Below, piece after piece: positions 29,998-40,500 of a stretch of DNA of 64,000 nucleotides; positions within the stretch are counted from its first letter, which is position 1, and each line of letters starts with the position of its first letter. The stretch lies in the NCBI GenBank assembly GCA_027923505.1, contig BROI01000014.1, positions 853,835-917,834 on the forward strand, read 5' to 3'. The notes under the pieces are model-generated. The model was not told where the DNA came from. It saw nothing but the letters and a program-made list of their open reading frames with translations, and made no database searches. The stretch is from Mayamaea pseudoterrestris. Lineage: Eukaryota; Bacillariophyta; Bacillariophyceae; Sellaphorales; Sellaphoraceae. Both the position numbers and the translations under genes were made by a program.

Positions 29998-30471
29998 ATC
30001 AATCTCCAACAACAGCTCCACCATTTTGCCAGTGAAACAAACGTGTACCAATTCGTCCATGTCGGCCTGCATAAAAGTGCCTGGAACATCAACCACAGCA
30101 ACCTCATGCCCTTCTATAGCGTCAATGATTGCCGTCAAAAATATGGCCTCCGTTGTGCTCGTGGGAGATGCCGCATCTTCCTTCACTGTGTACGCTCTTT
30201 GCTTGCATCCGTCTGCGCACCCGTGCCCCTTGACAGTGCCACACCTCTTGCACTTGAGAAACATCAAATACGCCAATGCATCCTTTTGCTGCTGCGGAGT
30301 CAAAGTGCAATGGGAGACTGCCTTCATGATGTGTCTGTTGTGTAGCTGCTGCATATCCTTGTGCACTGCTTCCACACCAGTGTTGCCAAATGCCTTTGAA
30401 CCTTGTTGCATGTTCATCTGTGCCATGACGAGTGGCTCTGACACTTCCTCTGCAGCGGCGAGCATGAACAA
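29938..30471 (-). pseudogene. Copia reverse transcriptase, N-terminal fragment
   Basis: The fragment contains CADGCKQRAYTVKEDAASPT and TEAIFLTAIIDAIEGHEVAV followed by VDVPGTFMQ, matching the start of the copia RT domain (ADGRKQR, SPT, first catalytic Asp). It breaks off after VELLLEID, where repeat R begins. The YxDD region is absent. Out of frame with the integrase ORF. Confidence 0.8.
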
Positions 30472-30581
30472 TGAGCAAACAACCTAGGTTTGCATGCACG
30501 CAGGCCATACCAACCAGTGTGTGGACCATAGTGCGCATCAAAATCCTCTTTGTCTGCAGCTCCCTTGTTGGCTGGCACTCC

Positions 30582-32480
30582 TTAAATTTTGCCTTCATCA
30601 TTGGGCACTCCTTCAATTTTGCCATCATCCACGGCCGGCATGTTGTCAAGGTTGCCATCAATGGCCTCACCGTCTGGCACTCCTTCGATTGCACTGTCAT
30701 CATTGTTGTTGCTGTCGCTGTTGTTATCGCCATCAGTCGCATTCACTCCTTCGCTTCCGCTGGCAGAGTTGTCATCGCTGTGCGAAGCATAATCATCATT
30801 ATCAGAGTTGTCATCATTGTCCTTGCTGTCATCATCATGCCACATGACTGGTTCAGTTGCTTCCGCACCACGGTGGCGATCCATGAAAATGATGCCCGGA
30901 TTGGCCTTCTGTTGATGAGCGAGGTGATGCACGTGCTCAATGACATCGTCAGGCATAGGCAAAGGTGTAACGTGACCACAATTCAGAATTTCGCCCAAAG
31001 ACAAACTGTGGAAATAATACCCACCCTGCACATTCCCAGTTGGGCGCAAAGCCAGCGCACCGATTGTGCGTGCCTGCATGTCATTGCTGTGCGACTCGTG
31101 CGTCTGCACATACTGTCCGAATTCATACTTGCAATGCCAAGTAAAATCAACTGTCTGACCAGTCACAATTGTGCGTGGGCTGAAATCCTTTGAAATGCTG
31201 CACTCATTCAAAAACGCATTCAACCAAAACACAGCAGACTTTGTCATCTCGAGAACCAAGTGAGCAGGCACGTGCTTAAATGGCAATGTGTTGTATGTTG
31301 CGCGCACGCGTTCCTTCATGACGCGGATAAACCAATCAATTTCACCAACGTGCTCATCCTCAGATAGAGCGTTGAGCGCCACTCTGAGATCCGCCAATAC
31401 GCCAAGCATTGGTGCGAATTCGCCATCCATCAAAGCCACGATGACACGGAACCCACCGCGTGCATAAATCTTCAACACCGACTCAATTGCTTTCACCATA
31501 ACCGGAAGCGTACGGTTTTGAATCACCTCAACCGTAGCAAAATGAATACTGTGGGAGAATGTCACCAACATAGGGACCTTGTTGATATACATAATGTCAG
31601 CATAAAGAGTAATGTCTCGATAGCGACTCATGATTGCAGGTGGAAGCTGCTCAACAATCGCAGGCTTCACCAGGTGCGACGCGCGACGCGTCATCTTTCC
31701 TTTCAATGAACCAACATCTGGCCCGAAGATGTGCTCAGCAGCCATGATGTCAGCCTTCATCACGGGACAGTTTGGCAACTGATTGCTAGTGAGGATGCGC
31801 AGGTAATCCTTGAGGCTCGGCCGTCCAATTTTAATTTGCAATTCCCTAGCTTTAACAGCACGTAAATAGTCATTATTGGTGTAGTTAGTACGGTTATTGT
31901 CTACCGTAGTCACCATCACCATGGCATCCTTGATGTCGCGCTTGCCTTTTGAAAAGCACTCGCAAACATACAGCCCAGAGTCAGTCTCGACGAACTCTCG
32001 CTGCTTACCAACCGGCTTCACCACCACAAACTTTGGACGCTCCACGCCCAGCTTGAAATACTCCACCATGAACTTCTTCCAGACTTGCGCCAAACTCAAA
32101 ATGTTTGCCAGTCCCTGCGGATACCACCACACGGGCCCGTAGCCCTCCAGGTCGCCCATCATGTTCGTCCTCACTGTTCCAGCGTTGCACTTGATGACCA
32201 TCCAAGTTGGAACCGGGCAAATGTTCTTCAGCATCTTGGCATTGCAGAACAGATCCACTGTTGACTGATTGTCCAAGAGTACAGCCTTTTTCAAAATGTT
32301 CACCTTTGGCGGCTGCGCGAACATGAGTACATCCGAACAAATCAGCTTGAATGTCCATGACTTGATCCACAAGTTTGCAGCGCCCTTCGTACGTATGTGA
32401 GATCTCTTTGATGATTGCCAGCAACTGAATTCCGTCCGTGTCTTCCTCGGCATCTTAAAACTTGGCATGCGACTTGACAC
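30582..32480 (-). pseudogene. Copia protease-integrase polyprotein fragment
   Basis: A 632-codon open frame, first ATG at 32468. The protease motif is VLLDNQSTVDLFCNAK (Asp of the aspartic protease in the DNQST form seen in diatom copia elements). The integrase core has Asp in TLYADIMYINKVPMLVTFSH, a second Asp in VALMDGEFAPML, and the Glu about 35 residues later near EHVGEIDWFIRVMKERVRAT. The C-terminal part is a long Asp/Ser/Asn-rich tail. The stop at 30582 separates it from RT. The long plus-strand ORFs here are shadows. Confidence 0.85.
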
Positions 32481-32560
32481 AATCCTTCATACGCTCCGTG
32501 CATTGTCCATACAACACGGCGTAGAGGCCAGCAAGGAAGTCAGAGTACATGCGCACACGC

Positions 32561-32977
32561 TCAACATGCTCTTTTTTTGTCAGCCTTATATTCCTTGAGC
32601 ATTATGGAACAGTCCGAGTCCATCGTGTTGGCATCATTGACTGGATGCGCAGGCTCATCAAGAATCTTCAGTTCCACGTTGCGCATTCCCTTGAGCAGCT
32701 CCTTGGTATATTTCTTGAAGAAGCACCCAATGTAAGTGATAATTTCATTTGTTGTGCGGATGAATCCATCGGGATTGCGTGAACCGTTGTAATCGTAGAT
32801 GTAACCAGCCAGTGTGGGCTCGCTGCCTTGGAAATTTCCGAGGCGCACAACTCGGTCCATTGAGTCTGCTTCCATTGCTGTTGCCTTGATTCCTGGCACA
32901 ATTCCCAGCATGATTACCATGACAATAATGGTTGCGTCAGCTTCCTTCACTTGCTGGTGGAGCGGGAGGCGTTGCAC
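32561..32977 (-). pseudogene. Copia gag-like fragment
   Basis: An open frame upstream of PR-IN on the same strand, with a hydrophilic, helical, Met-rich sequence (e.g. GYIYDYNGSRNPDGFIRTTN). No zinc knuckle is seen. Assigned to gag by position only. Confidence 0.5.
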
Positions 32978-33604
32978 CTCAACTGCTCGATGTCGCTCCT
33001 GTCATCGGAGTATTGCTCATCATCAAAGACATGTCTTTTCACTCCCTTCTTGGAGAAAATGTTGGATCTAGAATATTTCTTGCGCGCCATTTAAGCAACA
33101 CAAATGATTAAGCAGATCAGAGTCAATAAAACCACTTTACTTATTTTCTCCAAGAAGTGATCGTCCTTGATCCACTCCTTCTTTGCCGCTTACCGCGCTT
33201 GCTTAAACGTGACCGTCTTTGTGACATCATCCGTGTCGCTTTGGTTTGGGTTCTCATCATTGCTCAACATAGATGTTTCCAGACATCTGCATTTTTATTT
33301 AGGAATTGCTAATCCTTTTCAGACTACAGAGGGTGAGGACGCGTTGCAAATGCTTCTGTACTGGAACTGCATCATGTCAGATCATACACTTTGGTCTTTA
33401 CAACAAACCACTCTCTCGGGCACTGGTGATGACCACTCCCATTGATTTATTGCACACTACAAGGGCAGCTGAGACAACTCGTTCCTTTGCTGTTTGAGGC
33501 TTCAATCTACACAAGTCAGGCAGACAGAGAGATTAAAGACCAAGGTGTATTTCAAGCATCACTCAGATAAATCAACTCCCTTGATTATTCTTAGGGTATA
33601 TATT

Positions 33605-34080
33605 CTCGCGGTATGTACAAGGGGACCTCACTGTCTGTGGCACTGCCCCGGCACTTGCGCGCGGAAGGAGGTGTTCCCTGTGCGACTGTATAGCACCGCA
33701 AATTGTAGTGTTGGGCTTGACTGTATCGTATTGGTAGCTGGATGGTAGCTCCCTGGGATCTTGATGTAGATCTGCTGCTTGTAAAGTACCAATAGGGCCT
33801 GACTGTAGCTCTGCCATTTAGAGTGAAGGGCTTGTCTCCATGGTCGTATTCGAAGCTGGATGGTATCTCCATAGACACCTGAGACCACTTTCATTTGCTG
33901 CTTGTAGTGCAGGGTTTGTAGTGTGGGGCCTGACTGTAGCTCTGCCTTTTGCAGTGTAGTAGTGCCTTTCCCAATGGCTCGTATCATATAGCTGAGTAGA
34001 TACATGTGCACCTCTGCATGTAGTGCACAGGTGGGTGACGGTAGCTCTGCTATTGTGGTTAGGGCCTGTCAATAATATTA
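33605..34080 (-). repeat. Repeat R, right copy with internal sub-repeats
   Basis: Inverted relative to the copy at 29660-29997. Read on the minus strand, the phrase GGCAGAGCTACAGTCAGGCC occurs at least twice (around 33825 and 33950), each followed by blocks such as ACTACAAGCAGCA and ATACCATCCAGCT, so the repeat itself contains divergent sub-units of about 120 bp. Together the two copies bracket copia element A like arms of an inverted repeat. Confidence 0.75.
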
Positions 34081-34441
34081 ATAGTATATGGATGTTACCT
34101 TTTTCCTATGTTATGGTACTGTACAGCTTTGTGCGGTCCTTATAGTTATCTGAAGTAATGCGTCAATGTGACATTTAGCATTCCGACGGGTTCTGTACGT
34201 TAAAGTTTCATTAATTTACCGGTAGTCACACAAACACCTTGACTGACAGACGCGAGAAAATTTATACTCACTGGACCCTACTTCGTATGGGTCAGTGATT
34301 TCTCCCACTCCATTGATTCTACACCATGGCTACTGTCCAAGAAGAAGAAGACATAGCTCCTCCATACCATGAGGTCAACACAGGATGAGTGTGAGAGTTA
34401 AATAACTGGATCACCCTTGGGATGTAGAATAACAAACCATG
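34081..34441. other. Non-coding stretch between repeat R and copia fragment B, possible LTR remnant
   Basis: 361 bp without an ORF. It lies where the 3' LTR of copia fragment B would be. A purine-rich stretch on the minus strand (AATGGAGTGGGAGAAA, near 34300) could be a polypurine tract. No matching second LTR is in the window, so LTR borders cannot be set. Confidence 0.35.
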
Positions 34442-35590
34442 TCACATAAGATTCAGGCTCTCCATTTGCCTACATTGCATCATCCCCAGAGTCCAAGCTT
34501 GTGCTACTCCATCCTCCATCACCGTCTCACCTCTCCAGAAATGCACTGGCCAAATTAATGGCCCAAACACCGCATGGGGAAATAACTTGGTAAGCACGTC
34601 ACTCGTGTTCTGCTTGCCCGAGAGGTGCTTGAAATGTAGCACTCCAAAGGCAATTGCTTTGCGAACCCTGTGGTACGCAAGTGCATGGTGTTGCTTGGTA
34701 AGTGACGAGTGAGAAATAGTTGACAAAGCGACAATGCTCTCATTGTCTCCAAACATCCACGCAGGTCCATCCAATGGAACACCCATCACATACAGAGTGT
34801 ACCGGAAATCCATAATCTGCTCTGTCACAGTCTTGGCAGAGACAAACTTGGATCCATACGTGGCAGTCTCAACGTGTTCTGTCTCTTGGACAACCACTCA
34901 ACCAGAGCCTGGTTCAAGAAATGCAGGACACCCATGGCAGTGCGGCCTGTAGTATATACATGATACAGGTTGGCGTCTTCAAAAGTTGTCAGACGGATGA
35001 ATTTGCCCCTTGTCATGGGCATGTTCCATGGCTCCTCATCAGCGCTGTCTCCATAGACAGTCTATACCCGCTCCACTGGCTCAGGTGCATCATGATGAGG
35101 AATGCCAAAGCAAAATGAATATCAGCATCCGGATACCGAGCAAGGTAGCCATCAATCCATTTCAAACGCTAAAGATGGCCATACAGCGGCGCAACTAAAA
35201 AATGACCCATAGTGAAAGTTGTAACGAAACAAGCTTATTGCCCACTGAAGTGTCTTAATCACAGACTGGTACATCCGAATACCCTTCACATCCAACTCAT
35301 CAATATCAAGCTCAGAATGGTCAGAATCGTCCATGGGCGACATCCTCGGCTTGGCCTTCTCACCAAACATCGTTTCATAGTTCTTGAGCAGCCGACCGAT
35401 GTAAGTCTTGGCGCCCATGCACAGCGTTCCGTCAGGATCGCGGAAGAAGTCCGCACCCAAATGGTAGGAAATCGGACCAACACCTTTCAACTTGTAGTTG
35501 TACTTGGACTTGAGCTCCTCCGTGAAGGCCTTGGGATCCTTCATAGCCATGGCCAAATCACCACAAAGACACAGACGTACTCATAATGCG
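34442..35590 (-). mobile_element. Ty1/copia fragment B: RT C-terminal part and RNase H
   Basis: Minus-strand pieces: 35152-35556 (RT thumb region) and 34442-34897 (RNase H). The first begins LAMAMKDPKAFTEELKSKY and contains GPISYHLGADFFRDPDGTLC and TYIGRLLKNYE, typical of copia RT downstream of the YxDD loop. The second has ETATYGSKFVSAKTVTEQIM, the MFGDNESIVALST block, and HHALAYHRVRKAIAFGVLHF with KQNTSDVLTK. About 250 bp of degraded sequence lies between them. Everything upstream of the RT thumb is missing; at 35590 the sequence switches to the composite repeat. Confidence 0.85.
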
Positions 35591-37250
35591 TCAAGCAGCC
35601 TTCACTACATATCCATTGCCCATGTCACAGGAAGACCGTGAGTTTCTCGACAAGGTCATGCGAGACGGCATCATTGACGAGAACCAACGCAAGACCATTC
35701 TTTGGGGTTCTCAGGTCTTACAACATCTTCTCAGCACATCTTCTCAGCACATCTTCTCAGCACATCTTCTCAGCACATCTTCTCAGCACATCTTCTCAGC
35801 ACATCTTTCAATGCAGATGTTTTTCTCATGCGTGAAAGTGAACGGCAAATTTTCATGGCGGAGCAGCGGTGCCTGCCCAAAGACCTGTTTGCTGATGCCA
35901 CTGCCTCATATTATGATGTCCTCTGCTTCAAGCAAATTGTGGCAGCCTGCCCGCAACCGCACGGATTTGCAGGTTCCCCAAGCCAATCTCCTTGAGCTCA
36001 ACACCAAGTCCCAGAGCTCCTCCCGCTCCACCCTGGTGCAGCCCGGGTGTTTTTTGCAGTTCCAAGACCATAAATACTGTTGAGACTGCAATGTACGGAT
36101 CCGAGTTGGTTGTTCCCAAGACTGCAACGGAACAGACTATGGATTTCCAAACAACATCTTCTCAGCACATCTTCTCAGCACATCTTCTCAGCACATCTTC
36201 TCAGCAAATCTTCTCAGCACATCTTCTCAGCACATCTTCTCAGCACATCTTCTCAGCACATCTTCTCAGCACATCTTCTCAGCACATCTTTCAATGCAGA
36301 TGTTTTTCTCATGCGTGAAAGTGAACGGCAAATCTTCATGGCGGAGCAGCGGTGCCTGCCCAAAGACCTGTTTGCTGATGCCACTGCCTCATATTATAAT
36401 GTCCTCTGCTCCAAGCAAATTGTGGCAGCCTGCCCGCAACCACACGGACTTGCAGGTTCCCCAAGCCAATCTCCTTGAGCTCAACACCAAGTCCCAGAGC
36501 TCCTCCGGCTCCACCCTGGTGCGGCCCGGGTGTTTTTTTGCAGTTCAAAGACCATAAATACTGTTGAGACTGCAACGTACGGATCCGAGTTGGTTGTTGC
36601 CAAGACTGCAACGGAACAGATTATGGATTTCTAAACAACATCTTCTCAGCACATCTTCTCAGCACATCTTCTCAGCAAATCTTCTCAGCAAATCTTCTCA
36701 GCACATCTTCTCAGCACATCTTCTCAGCACATCTTCTCAGCACATCTTCTCAGCACATCTTTCAATGCAGATGTTTTTCTCATGCGTGAAAGTGAACGGC
36801 AAATCTTCATGGCGGAGCAGCGGTGCCTGCCCAAAGATCTGTTTGCTGATGCCACTGCCTCATATTATGATGTCCTTTGCTCCAAGCAAATTGTGGCAGC
36901 CTGCCCGCAACCGCATGGATTTGCGGGTTCCCCAAGCCAATCTCCTTGAGCTCAACACCAAGTCCCAGAGCTCCTCCGGCTCCACCCTGGTGCGGCCCGG
37001 GTGTTTTTTTGCAGTTCAAAGACCATAAATACTGTTGAGACTGCAACGTACGGATCCAAGTTGGTTGTTGCCAAGACTGCAACGGAACAGATTATGGATT
37101 TCTAAACAACATCTTCTCAGCACATCTTCTCAGCACATCTTCTCAGCAAATCTTCTCAGCACATCTTCTCAGCACATCTTTCAATGCAGATGTTTCCCTC
37201 ATAAATTCTGAACACAACTTCTCAGCACATCTTTCAATCAAAGTTAACCT
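35586..37250 (+). repeat. Composite array: 13-bp minisatellite alternating with a copia-containing spacer
   Basis: Four blocks of the 13-mer CATCTTCTCAGCA (about 6, 10, 9 and 5 copies, with a CAAAT variant) alternate with a spacer of about 340 bp beginning TTTCAATGCAGATG (positions 35806, 36289, 36760, 37179). Unit periods are 483, 471 and 419 bp. Each spacer ends with a plus-strand copia RNase H piece (NTVETATYGSELVVAKTATE QIMDF) that runs into the next minisatellite. The spacer start encodes FNADVFLMRESERQIFMAEQ in all copies. The first unit is preceded by an ORF start MRQAAFTTYPLPMSQEDREF. Multiplication of the whole unit is clear; the ORFs crossing the minisatellite are by-products. Confidence 0.9.
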
Positions 37251-37507
37251 TGCTGGCTTGTGCGTTGTGTAGGTTTTTTATATGGCAAGTACTTACAAAG
37301 AGAAGTAAAAGAAAATACCAGTATGGTGTCCACCACAAAACAAGAATGAAGCCTGACACAATAATATCAGACCACCTTTATTCCAGCAGCTACAATGGAC
37401 TAGGAGTGATCAACCTCCTTGTCCAACACAGCAAGGCAACAACAACAACTCAATTGCTAGAATAATGTGTGTTACATCACTACTCTACTTGTTCACTTCT
37501 TCTCTGT
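37251..37507. other. Junction between composite array and satellite
   Basis: 257 bp of apparently unique sequence without an ORF or recognisable element. Confidence 0.4.
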
Positions 37508-40500
37508 GCATTGTTTCATGATGTCAAAAGTGCAATGCATTCATCACTAGCCCATGCAGTCTTCAAGTTCCATGACAGGGACAGCCATCATTTCATGTCC
37601 CCAGGCTTGTCCTCAGTAGCTGGCTGCCATAACCCACTCCAACAGCCAGAGTGGTATCAATAGATAGCTGGCAGTTGACAGGCATTGTTTCATAATGTCA
37701 AAAGTGCAATGCATTCATCAATAACCCATGCAGTCTCAAAGTTCTGTGACAGGAACTGCCAGCATTTCATGTCCCCAGGCTTGTCCTCAGTTGCTGGCCA
37801 CCAAAACCCAGTCCAACAGCCAGAGAGGTGTCAATTGATAGCTGGCAGTTGACAGGCATTGTTTCATGATGTCAAAAGTGCAATGCATTCATCACTAGCC
37901 CATGCAGTCTTCAAGTTCCATGACAGGGACAGCCATCATTTCATGTCCCCAGGCTTGTCCTCAGTAGCTGGCTGCCATAACCCACTCCAACAGCCAGAGA
38001 GTGTCAATTGAAAGCAGGCAGTTGACAGGCATTGTTTCATGATGTCAAAAGTGCAATGCATTCATCACTAGCCCATGTAGTCTCCATGTTCCATGACAGG
38101 GACTGCCAGCATTTCATGTCCCCAGGCTTGTCCTCAGTAGCTGGCCGCCATAACCCACTCCAACAGCCAGAGATGTGTCATTTGATAGCTGGCAGTTGAC
38201 AGGCATTGTTTCATGATGGCAAAAGTGCAATGCATTCATCACTAGCCCATGTTGTCTCCAAGTTCCATGACAGGGACTGCCAGCATTTCATGTCCCAAGG
38301 CTTGTTCTCAGTAGCTGGCCGCCATAACCCACTCCAACAGCCAGAGTGGTATCAATTGATAGCTGGCAGTTGACAGACTTTGTTTCATGATGTCAAAAAT
38401 GCAATGCATTCATCAATAGCCCATGCAGTCTCCAAGTTCTGTGACAGGGACTGCCAGCATTATTTCCCAAGGCTTGTCCCCAGTAGCTGGCTGCCATGAA
38501 CCACTCCAACAGGCAGAGAGGTGTCAATTGATAGCTGGCAGTTGCCAGGCATTGTTTCATGATGTCAAAAGTGCAATGCATTCATCATTAGCCCATGTTG
38601 TCTCCAAGTTCAGTGACAGGGACTGTCAGAATTTCATGTCCCCAGGCTTGTCCTCAGTAGCTGGCTGCCATAACCCACTCCATTGGCCAGAGAGGTATAT
38701 ATTGATAGCTGGCAGTTAACAGGCATTGCTTCAAGATGTCAAAAGTGCAATGCATTCATCACTAGCCCATGTAGTCTCCAAGTTCTGCAACAGGGACTGC
38801 CAGAGTTTTGTGTCCCCAGGCTTGTCCACAGTTGGTGGCTGCCATGACCCACTCCAATGGCCAGAGAGGTATAAATTGATTGCTGACAGATGACAAACAT
38901 TGTTTAATGGTGTTACAAGTGCAATGCATTCATCAATAGCCCATGTAGTCTCCAAGTTCTGCTAGTAGGACTGCCTGAATTTCATGTCCCCAGGCTTGTC
39001 CTCAGTAGCTGGCCACCATAACCCACTCCAACAGCCAGAGAGGTATCAATTGATAGCTGGCAGTTGACGGGCTTTGATTCGTGATGTCAAAAGTGCAATG
39101 CATTCATCACTAGCCCATGTGGTCTCCAAGTTCTGTGACAGGGACTGCCAGAATTTCATGTCCCCAGGCTTGTCCACAGTAGCTCGCTGCCATAACCCAC
39201 TCCAACAGCCAGAGAGGTGTCAATTGATAGCTGGCAGTTGACAGGCATTGTTTCATGATGTCAAAAGTGCAATGCATTCATCACTAGCCCATGTAGTCTC
39301 CAAGTTCCATGACAGGGACTGCCAGCATTTCATGTCCCCAGGCTTGTCCACAGTAGCTGGCTGCCATAACCCACTCCAACAGCCAGAGTGGTATCAATTG
39401 ATAGCTGGCAGCTGACAGGCATTGTTTCATGATGTCAAAAGTGCAATGCATTCATCAATAACCCATGCAGTCTCCAAGTTCTGTGACAGGGACTGGCGGA
39501 ATTTCATTTCCCCATGCTTGTCCACAATAGCTAGCTGCCATAACCCACTCCAACAGCCAGAGAGGTGTCAACTGATAGCTGGCAGCAGACAAGCATTGTT
39601 TCATGATGTCAAAAGTGCAATGCATTCATCACTAGCCCATGTAGTCTCCAAGTTCCATGACAGGGACTGCTATCATTTCATGTCCCCAGGCGTGTTCTCA
39701 GTAGCTGGCCGCCATAACCCACTCCAACAGCCAGAGTGGTATCAATTGATAGCTGGCAGTTGACAGGCATTGTTTCATGATGTCAAAAGTGCAATGCATT
39801 CATCACTAGCCCATGTAGTCTTCAAGTTCCATGACAGGGACTGCCAGCATTTCATGTCCCCAGGCTTGTCCTCAGTAGCTGGCCACCATAACCCACTCCA
39901 ACAGCCAGAGTGGTATCAATTGATAGCTGGCAGTTGACAGGCATTGTTTCATGATGTCAAAAGTGCAATGCATTCATCACTAGCCCATGTAGTCTCCAAG
40001 TTCTGTGACAGGGACTGCCAGCATTTCATGTCCCCAGGCTTGTCCTCAGTAGCTGGCTGCCATAACCCACTCCAACAGCCAGAGTGGTATCAATTGATAG
40101 CTGGCAGTTGACAGGCATTGTTTCATGATGTCAAAAGTGCAATGCATTCATCAATAGCCCATGCAGTCTCCAAGTTCTGTGACAGGGACTGCCCGCATTT
40201 CATGTCCCCAGGCTTGTCCTCAGTAGCTGGCTGCCATAACCCACTCCAACAGCCAGAGAGGTGTCAATTGATAGCTGGCAGTTGACAGGCATTGTTTCAT
40301 GATGTCAAAAGTGCAATGCATTCATCACTAGCCCATGTAGTCTCCAAGTTCCATGACAGGGACTGCCAGAATTTCATGTCCCCTGGCTTGTCCACAGTAG
40401 CTGGTGCCATAACCCACTCCAACAGCCAGAGAGGTGTCAATTGATAGCTGGCAGTTGACAGGCATTGTTTCATGATGTCAAAAAAGCAATGCATTCATCA

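Larger units (their letters stand above)
29938..32977 (-). mobile_element. Ty1/copia retrotransposon A (CoDi-like), internal and truncated
   Basis: Minus-strand remnants run in copia order: gag-like 32561-32977, protease-integrase 30582-32480, reverse transcriptase N-terminal part 29938-30471. The RT palm, RNase H and LTRs are missing. The order PR-IN-RT defines copia rather than gypsy. Frames are broken between gag, PR-IN and RT, so the copy is not autonomous. Confidence 0.85.

Noticed and set aside
29669-30487. 272-codon plus-strand ORF over the copia RT region
   Set aside because: It is antisense to a clear RT fragment and starts inside repeat R; no protein motif.
34081-34441. LTR of copia fragment B
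   Set aside because: No second copy, no TG..CA ends or target duplication could be established; recorded only as a possible remnant.
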